NCBI GenBank assembly: GCA_902595805.1
Contig: CACJRM010000007.1
Coordinates: forward strand, 1 to 48,419
Length of the DNA: 48,419 nt
Direction of reading: 5' to 3'
Source: an uncultured Alphaproteobacteria bacterium
Lineage (GTDB): Bacteria > Pseudomonadota > Alphaproteobacteria > HIMB59 > GCA-002718135
Part shown: positions 43,301 to 48,419 of the stretch, piece by piece
How the letters are laid out: each line of letters opens with the position of its first letter
Numbering within the stretch: the stretch's first letter is position 1
Program-made: the position numbers and the translations under genes
Notes under the pieces: model-generated
Seen by the model: only the letters and a program-made list of their open reading frames with translations
What the model was told of the DNA's origin: nothing
Databases searched by the model: none

Positions 43301-43797
43301 AAAAAGTTATTTTTCTAATAATCATTTCCTCAATTTTTCTATCTTCTTGTAATACTATAAGAAGTAGTGCCGGTGTAGAAAGAAAAGTAATAGATGAATA
43401 TAATGTAGTTGAAAATCCTCCATTAGTAATTCCGCCAAATTTTAATTTACTACCACCTGATCAAATTGAATCAAAAGATATTGGTGATACCGATAGTGAG
43501 CTTGCTAAGGAAATTCTCTTTGGTCTAGATGAAGAGAGCGATGAAACACCTTCTGAAAATTCTGTTATCGACAATATTTTAAAAGAAACTGAAGCAGACC
43601 AAGTAGATAATAGTATTAGGGAAAATCTTGATGGAAACTCAGAAGATGAAATAAGCCAAGATAATACAGATGTTGAAAGTGAAAATATAGAAGAACCAAA
43701 AAAGAAGAAAAGATTTTTCTTTTTCAACAGTAAAGAAGAAAATGAAGATGACGAAGAAGGCGAACCTAAAAAGAAAAAAAGATTTTTCTTCTTTTAA
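43297..43797 (+). CDS. DUF3035 (BamF-like) lipoprotein with repeated C-terminal tail
   Basis: This 166-residue outer-membrane-type lipoprotein has a signal peptide with lipobox LSSC (Cys18). The NVVENPPLVIPPNFNLLPPD segment (residues 37-56) is characteristic of the alphaproteobacterial DUF3035 family that follows lspA and is linked to the BAM complex in some species. The rest is acidic and low in complexity, with poor expectation of a fold. Most unusual is the ending: the 11-residue unit EPKKKKRFFFF occurs twice, separated by an acidic linker, and forms the very C terminus. The first unit is preceded by another Glu. Function of the tail is unknown. Confidence 0.85.
   Translation: MKKVIFLIIISSIFLSSCNTIRSSAGVERKVIDEYNVVENPPLVIPPNFNLLPPDQIESKDIGDTDSELAKEILFGLDEESDETPSENSVIDNILKETEADQVDNSIRENLDGNSEDEISQDNTDVESENIEEPKKKKRFFFFNSKEENEDDEEGEPKKKKRFFFF
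43693..43794 (+). repeat. Two 33-base units encoding EPKKKKRFFFF in the lipoprotein tail
   Basis: Units lie at 43693-43725 and 43762-43794, and the stop codon follows the second directly. The encoded peptide is identical in both. The codons differ at several third positions (for example CCA versus CCT, AAG versus AAA), which argues for an old or selected repeat rather than a recent duplication. Confidence 0.9.
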
Positions 43798-43805
43798 TTT
43801 TATAA

Positions 43806-45005
43806 ATGGAAATAAAATACTTTAATTCAAATTTTGACAAAATCACTCAAAATAAAGATACTGATCGAAGTATAACTAATTTAATAGAAAAACTTCCTTC
43901 TCTGAATATTGTTTCAGATAAAAATTTATTAGAAGAAACCATAAAAATTTCAAATCAATTTAAAGAGAAAAAAGAAAAAATAATTGTATTTGGTACAGGA
44001 GGTTCAAATTTAGGAGCTAGAGCATTAAATAATATTATTTCTAATAATAAAATTATCTTAGAATTTTATGATAATGTTGACCCTATTAATTTTGAAAAAA
44101 ATTTTCAAAATATTAATTTTGAGCTAACAGGCTTTTTGGTTATTTCAAAATCGGGTACTACACCAGAGACATTATCTCAATTTTCATGTCTCTATCAAAA
44201 GGCAATAGAAGCTAACAAAGTTGAAGATTTTTTTTCAAATACTCTAATCATAACTGAATTTAAAGAATCACCACTTTATAAAATTGCAAAAGATAATAAT
44301 TGTTTACTATTAGAGCATCATAAAGATGTTGGAGGCAGATATTCTATATTTACCAATGTTGGTATAGTTCCTGCAATCATTTCTGGATTAAATATAGATG
44401 CACTTTTTAGTGGAGCATCTGAAGTAGTAAATAATATTGATGATTACAAACCGTACGATCTTGGAAGATATTTAACTCAAAAAGAAAATATAAAATTTAC
44501 TAATAATGTTTTAATGACATATTCTGATTCACTTTATTTTTTTGGAAAATGGTATCTGCAACTTTGGGCAGAAAGTATAGGAAAAAATAATAAAGGTATT
44601 ACAGCAATTCATTCAGTAGGGACCACTGATCAGCATAGTCAATTACAACTGTATTTAGATGGACCTAAAGATAAATATTTCACCTTTATAACTACAGATC
44701 ATTCAAATAAGGGAATAAAAATTAATAATGATATGTTTGAAGGTACTACTATTGACTATTTTAAAGATAAAACAATGGGAGATTTAATGGAAGCTGAACA
44801 GCGTGCAACCATTGAAACTTTTAAATTAAATAATTTTAGTTTTAGAGAAATCTATATTCCTAAAATAGATGAGCAAAACTTAGGTAAATTATTATCATTT
44901 AGTATAATAGAAACAATTGCTTCCTGTATGTATTTAGATGTTGATCCTTTTGATCAACCTGCTGTTGAACAGGGTAAAAAACTAACTAAAACTTATTTAA
45001 GATAA
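43806..45005 (+). CDS. pgi: Glucose-6-phosphate isomerase, short form
   Basis: This 399-residue enzyme interconverts glucose-6-phosphate and fructose-6-phosphate. SIS-domain phosphate-binding segments GTGGSNLGARA (63-73) and ISKSGTTPET (113-122) and the active-site GGRYS (176-180) are present, and the C-terminal VEQGKKLTK carries the catalytic Lys. At 399 residues it is shorter than the 450-550 of most Pgi, as seen in streamlined marine bacteria. It follows the lipoprotein gene by eight bases and overlaps the convergent rsmD gene by nine. Confidence 0.94.
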   Translation: MEIKYFNSNFDKITQNKDTDRSITNLIEKLPSLNIVSDKNLLEETIKISNQFKEKKEKIIVFGTGGSNLGARALNNIISNNKIILEFYDNVDPINFEKNFQNINFELTGFLVISKSGTTPETLSQFSCLYQKAIEANKVEDFFSNTLIITEFKESPLYKIAKDNNCLLLEHHKDVGGRYSIFTNVGIVPAIISGLNIDALFSGASEVVNNIDDYKPYDLGRYLTQKENIKFTNNVLMTYSDSLYFFGKWYLQLWAESIGKNNKGITAIHSVGTTDQHSQLQLYLDGPKDKYFTFITTDHSNKGIKINNDMFEGTTIDYFKDKTMGDLMEAEQRATIETFKLNNFSFREIYIPKIDEQNLGKLLSFSIIETIASCMYLDVDPFDQPAVEQGKKLTKTYLR

Positions 45006-45557
45006 TTTAAAAAAATAAATTATTGTTTTACCGTAAGTCCTTTTTTGAAGCAGATTTAAATTTTCTGGTACAATAATATTATCTTTCACACTAGTTTCCA
45101 AACCAATTAAAGTAGTACCTTTAATTTTATTTGATAAATTTTCTAAAAGTTTTGCTAAATTATATTTTGCATATGGTGGATCAATATAAACAACTGAAAT
45201 ATTTTGAAATTCTATTTCTAATTTAGAATTAATAAGGTCTTCATCATAAATTTTAAATTGATTATTTTTACAAATATCTAAACAATTTTTTCTTAAAATA
45301 CTAATAACCTCAATATTATTCTCAAAAAAAATTACCTCACTTATACCTCTAGAAATTGCTTCTAAACCCATTGTGCCAATACCTGCGAAAAGATCTAAAA
45401 AAATTTTATTTTTATATAATTCGATAGAATTTTTGATTGCATAACTTTCAATAATTGAAAAAAAAGCTTCTCTTTTTAGAGAAGAAGTTGGTCTTACAAA
45501 ATCATTAATGCTAGCTAATTTTTTTTGCTTAAACTTTCCTCCTGTAATCCGTATCAT
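44997..45557 (-). CDS. rsmD: 16S rRNA (guanine-966-N2)-methyltransferase
   Basis: This 186-residue SAM-dependent methyltransferase has the cofactor motif LDLFAGIGTMG (54-64) and the catalytic DPPY (126-129), with an N terminus RITGGKFKQKKL and the VRPTSSLKREAFFS segment typical of RsmD. It is the last gene of a three-gene reverse operon: its ATG overlaps the stop of the pseudouridine synthase gene by four bases. Confidence 0.94.
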   Translation of the reverse strand: MIRITGGKFKQKKLASINDFVRPTSSLKREAFFSIIESYAIKNSIELYKNKIFLDLFAGIGTMGLEAISRGISEVIFFENNIEVISILRKNCLDICKNNQFKIYDEDLINSKLEIEFQNISVVYIDPPYAKYNLAKLLENLSNKIKGTTLIGLETSVKDNIIVPENLNLLQKRTYGKTIIYFFKLS

Positions 45558-46246
45558 TTGCTAATTGAATTTAATTTTTGAAATTGTCCTTCTTTGAGTC
45601 TACCGAGCTTATAAGGGCCATATCCAATTCTTATTAATTTAACTATATTCCATGAAAAATAATTACAAATATTTCTAATTTCTCTATTTTTTCCTTCTTT
45701 AAGTTTAAAAATTAACCAATTATGATTTTTAAATTTTTTTTCAAAGGCAACTTTAATTTTTTTATAATTTATTTCTTGAATTGTAATTCCTTTATTTATT
45801 TTTTGTAAATCAGTATTTTGTACATTGCTATTTATACAAACTCTATAGATCCGCTCAATGTTTGAAGATGGATGTTCTAAATATCTTGAATAATCACCAT
45901 TATTAGTTAGTAAGATAAGTCCCTCACTCATATAATCTAATCTTCCAACGCTTATTAATTGACCGACATTTTTTGGTAATAAATCAAAAATTTTTTTTCT
46001 ACCTAAATTATCTTTAGTACTACAAATATATTTAATTGGTTTGTATAACTTCCATACTTCAACTTTATTTATTTTTTTTACAATTTTATTATTAACTTTA
46101 ACAATATCTAAATCACTTACTTTATGACTTGGATGAACACATATTTGATTATTAATTTTAATTTTTTTTTCAACTATTAATTTTTCTGCATCTCTTCGTG
46201 AACAAATTCCAGCACTAGATAGATATTTTGAAATTCTAATATTCAC
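45554..46246 (-). CDS. Pseudouridine synthase of the RsuA/RluB/E/F family
   Basis: This 230-residue enzyme isomerises uridine in rRNA. An N-terminal S4 RNA-binding domain (RISKYLSSAGICSRRDAEKLI, roughly 3-45) precedes the catalytic domain with Asp104 in GRLDYMSEGLILLTNNGD-like sequence. The late KEGKNREIRN and LIRIGYGPYKLG segments are diagnostic. In alphaproteobacteria the RluB type is usual next to rsmD, so RluB is likely, but the family cannot be split reliably by eye. It overlaps both neighbours by four bases. Confidence 0.92.
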   Translation of the reverse strand: MNIRISKYLSSAGICSRRDAEKLIVEKKIKINNQICVHPSHKVSDLDIVKVNNKIVKKINKVEVWKLYKPIKYICSTKDNLGRKKIFDLLPKNVGQLISVGRLDYMSEGLILLTNNGDYSRYLEHPSSNIERIYRVCINSNVQNTDLQKINKGITIQEINYKKIKVAFEKKFKNHNWLIFKLKEGKNREIRNICNYFSWNIVKLIRIGYGPYKLGRLKEGQFQKLNSISK

Positions 46247-46941
46247 TTTGCTTCATTAATAAAATTTTTGATTATTTTTATATCATATTTTGTAATTAAA
46301 AATTCAGGATGCCATTGTAAGCCAATACACCATTTGTGTTTTTTGTGTTCTATTCCTTCAATAACACCATCATTGGCTACACATGAAACATTCAAATCTT
46401 TACCAATTTTTTTTACTGACTGATGATGTGCACTATTAACTTTAATTTTTTGAGAACCACATATTTTATGTAGTTGAGTATTGTTTGAAATATTAACACT
46501 GTGACTAGTTTGATTTCTTGGATTTTCTTGTTCATGGTTTATCGGATCTCTTTTTAAATCTTGTATTAATGTTCCACCACATGCAACATTAATAAGTTGT
46601 GCACCACCACAAATTCCCAATATAGGTTTGTTATATTTAATAAAATTATTAAAAATATTTATTTCAAAATTTGTTCTTTTATTTTTTATATTTTTAGATT
46701 GAGTATTGCTTGTTTTATATAATTTGGGATTAATATCAAAATCACCTCCAGTAATAATTAGTCCATCAATTAAATCACAAAAGTCACTAATATATTTTTT
46801 TTCATGTAATAATGGAAATGGAATGGCATTAAACTTTGTTAATGAAGTTAAGTAATTTTCTCTCAATGCATACCATGGAAATTTTGAGTATGTTTTCTTT
46901 TGCTCACTATCAAGAGTTATTCCAATAATTGGTTTTTTCAT
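46243..46941 (-). CDS. Class I glutamine amidotransferase-like (peptidase C26) hydrolase, PuuD-like
   Basis: This 232-residue protein has the family's nucleophile elbow GICGGAQLINVACGG (Cys111) and catalytic His211/Glu213 in QWHPEF. The N-terminal PIIGIT and the ITGGDFDINP segment match gamma-glutamyl-gamma-aminobutyrate hydrolases, which cleave gamma-glutamyl amides in polyamine use. No other polyamine genes are nearby, so the substrate is open. It heads the reverse operon with the rRNA-modifying enzymes and is divergent from tadA over 40 bases. Confidence 0.88.
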   Translation of the reverse strand: MKKPIIGITLDSEQKKTYSKFPWYALRENYLTSLTKFNAIPFPLLHEKKYISDFCDLIDGLIITGGDFDINPKLYKTSNTQSKNIKNKRTNFEINIFNNFIKYNKPILGICGGAQLINVACGGTLIQDLKRDPINHEQENPRNQTSHSVNISNNTQLHKICGSQKIKVNSAHHQSVKKIGKDLNVSCVANDGVIEGIEHKKHKWCIGLQWHPEFLITKYDIKIIKNFINEAK

Positions 46942-46981
46942 TATAATTCAATTATAATGTACAACATAAGTGTGTTCCAGA

Positions 46982-47434
46982 ATGAACGTTGATTTTTTTA
47001 TGAAAGAAGCAATTATTGAAGCAGGCAAAGCTTATAATTTAAATGAGGTACCAGTTGGGGGAATACTTGTTGATAATTCAACAAATAAAATTGTAGCTAG
47101 AAGTTATAATTCAGTGAATAAAGATAAAAATGCTCTAAAGCATTGTGAATTAAATCTTATTCAAGAAACTTGTGAAAGACTAAAGCTTAAATATTTAGAA
47201 AATATGACATTATTTGTTACATTGGAACCATGCACAATGTGCGCTAGTGCAATAAGTGAAGTACATATTAAAAATGTTTACTTTGGTGCGTATGATGAAA
47301 AAAATGGAGGAATTGAAAAACTTCGAGTTGCTTTTCAAAGAGAAAATATATTTACGCCAACAATTTATGGTGGCATTATGGAAAAAGAATGTAGCAATTT
47401 ATTAAAAAAATTTTTTAAAAATATAGATGATTGA
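46982..47434 (+). CDS. tadA: tRNA-specific adenosine deaminase
   Basis: This 150-residue zinc deaminase converts the tRNA wobble adenosine-34 to inosine. Zinc ligands are His54 in HCE (Glu56 catalytic), Cys84 and Cys87 in PCTMC; VPVGGILV at 23-30 is typical. HCE replaces the commoner HAE. The open frame begins at a GTG (46970), but the ATG at 46982 matches the family length better. It is divergent from the C26 hydrolase and convergent with nothing; xseA overlaps its end by eight bases, a usual arrangement for coupled genes. Confidence 0.9.
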   Translation: MNVDFFMKEAIIEAGKAYNLNEVPVGGILVDNSTNKIVARSYNSVNKDKNALKHCELNLIQETCERLKLKYLENMTLFVTLEPCTMCASAISEVHIKNVYFGAYDEKNGGIEKLRVAFQRENIFTPTIYGGIMEKECSNLLKKFFKNIDD

Positions 47435-48419
47435 TAAAATAAATATACCCGAGTTTGAAGTTTCAGAATTTAATCAAGCATTTAAAGAAGTAATTGAATC
47501 CAATTTTAACTATGTAAGAATTAAAGGAGAGATTTCTGAGGTTAAAACTGCAACAAGAGGTCAAATTTATTTAACACTAAAAGATGAAGATTCAATATTA
47601 AGTGGAGTTATTTGGGATCAGAAAAAAAAATATTTAGATATAAATCCAGAAATAGGACTAGAAATTATAGCAACTGGAAGAATCACCACTTGGTCTCGTT
47701 ATAAAACTACTTACCAAATAGATATTGATAAAATTGAAATTGCAGGAGAGGGAGCACTTTTAAAACTTATTGAAGAAAGAAAAAAAAGACTTCAAAAAAA
47801 AGGCTATTTTGATGAAGATAAAAAAATCCCATTACCTTTTCTACCTGAGAGATTAGGTATAATTACTTCTCCTACTGGCTCTGTAGTACACGACATAATT
47901 AATAGAGTGAACGATCGTTTTCCAATGCCTTTAGATATATGGCCTGTTTCTGTTCAAGGTGTTGACGCAGCAGATAACATTATAAAAGCTATCGAAGGTT
48001 TCAACAAACTTAAATCAGGTAAACCAGATATTCTTATTGTTGCTAGAGGTGGAGGTAGTACGGAAGATTTAATGGCATTCAATGACGAAAATCTTGCAAC
48101 AAGTGTTTTTGATTCAAAAATACCAATTATTTCAGCAATAGGTCATGAAACAGATACAACCATTATTGATTTAGTATCAGATTTAAGAGCTTCTACACCA
48201 ACGGCGGCAGCCGAAAAAGCTACCCCAGTGAGATTTGAATTAATAGAAAAAATTAAAAATTTACAACTTAGATTAAACACAAAAATTAATTCACAAATTC
48301 AGTCCAAAAAGGAAAATTACGAATACTTAAATAAGTTTCTTAAGTCACCAAGTTCAATAGTTAATAATTACAAGGAGAAGCTTTTAGATGACTTTAAAAA
48401 TTTAACATTATCAATTGAA
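47427..48419 (+). CDS. xseA: Exodeoxyribonuclease VII large subunit, 5' part (runs off window)
   Basis: An open frame of 331 codons starts at ATG 47427 inside the tadA stop region and reaches the window end without a stop. The N-terminal OB-fold reads VSEFNQAFKEVIE, then VRIKGEISEVK and GQIYLTLKDED, as in XseA. The catalytic-region segments LGIITSPTGSVVHDI, RGGGSTEDLMAFND, and SAIGHETDTTIIDLVSDLRA with PTAAAE are all visible. The coiled-coil C-terminal part is beginning at the window edge. The full protein is usually 400-500 residues, so roughly a quarter is missing. ExoVII degrades single-stranded DNA with XseB. Confidence 0.95.
   Translation, partial: MIDKINIPEFEVSEFNQAFKEVIESNFNYVRIKGEISEVKTATRGQIYLTLKDEDSILSGVIWDQKKKYLDINPEIGLEIIATGRITTWSRYKTTYQIDIDKIEIAGEGALLKLIEERKKRLQKKGYFDEDKKIPLPFLPERLGIITSPTGSVVHDIINRVNDRFPMPLDIWPVSVQGVDAADNIIKAIEGFNKLKSGKPDILIVARGGGSTEDLMAFNDENLATSVFDSKIPIISAIGHETDTTIIDLVSDLRASTPTAAAEKATPVRFELIEKIKNLQLRLNTKINSQIQSKKENYEYLNKFLKSPSSIVNNYKEKLLDDFKNLTLSIE

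Noticed and set aside
46970-46981. GTG start for tadA
   Set aside because: The ATG four codons later gives the usual TadA N terminus.
1-48419. CRISPR arrays, transposases, integrases, tRNA or rRNA genes
   Set aside because: No direct-repeat arrays, mobile-element genes or cloverleaf-like segments were recognised in the short intergenic spaces.

Overview
The window is a low-GC, gene-dense bacterial segment with almost no intergenic space (no gap above about 130 bases). Genes are often coupled by ATGA or TAATG overlaps. The ribF-ileS-lspA-DUF3035 order and the many sugar ABC transporters fit a streamlined marine alphaproteobacterium. An AEGEAN-169/HIMB59- or SAR11-like lineage is an inference from gene content and base composition, not something the sequence proves. 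I saw no RNA genes, CRISPR arrays, insertion sequences or phage genes.

Region 1 (1-11.5 kb) is a sugar and sugar-acid operon: the end of a MalFGK-type ABC transporter, an RraA-like aldolase, a pair of MaoC-fold proteins, a solute-binding-like protein with no signal peptide, a CaiB-type CoA-transferase and an enolase-superfamily dehydratase. It runs into a nearly complete lower non-phosphorylative L-fucose pathway: L-fuconate dehydratase, 2-keto-3-deoxy-L-fuconate dehydrogenase, diketo-deoxyfuconate hydrolase, and an FMN-dependent L-lactate dehydrogenase that would burn the lactate product. It ends with a MocE/Rieske-like protein whose two histidine ligands have both become cysteine.

Region 2 (11.5-24.8 kb) looks inositol-related: an IolD-type ThDP hydrolase flanked by two D-2-hydroxyacid dehydrogenases, two complete FrcBCA-like ABC transporters with half-size ATPases, a Gfo/Idh/MocA dehydrogenase, a phytanoyl-CoA-type dioxygenase, a membrane di-iron hydroxylase/desaturase and glyoxalase I. 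The mix of MocE-like, desaturase (MocD-like?), MocA-family and IolD genes resembles rhizopine or methyl-inositol catabolism.

Region 3 (24.8-39.1 kb) is a sulfated-sugar island: a Tat-exported binding protein with two permeases but no ATPase, five different formylglycine-type sulfatases that all lack signal peptides, a second MocA-family dehydrogenase, a ThuA-like protein and xylose isomerase. The layout suggests that sulfated mono- or oligosaccharides are imported first and desulfated in the cytoplasm.

Region 4 (39.1 kb to the end) is housekeeping: ribF, ileS, lspA, a DUF3035 lipoprotein with an odd repeated tail, a short pgi, rsmD, an Rsu/Rlu pseudouridine synthase, a C26 glutamine amidotransferase, tadA and the first 331 codons of xseA, which runs off the window.
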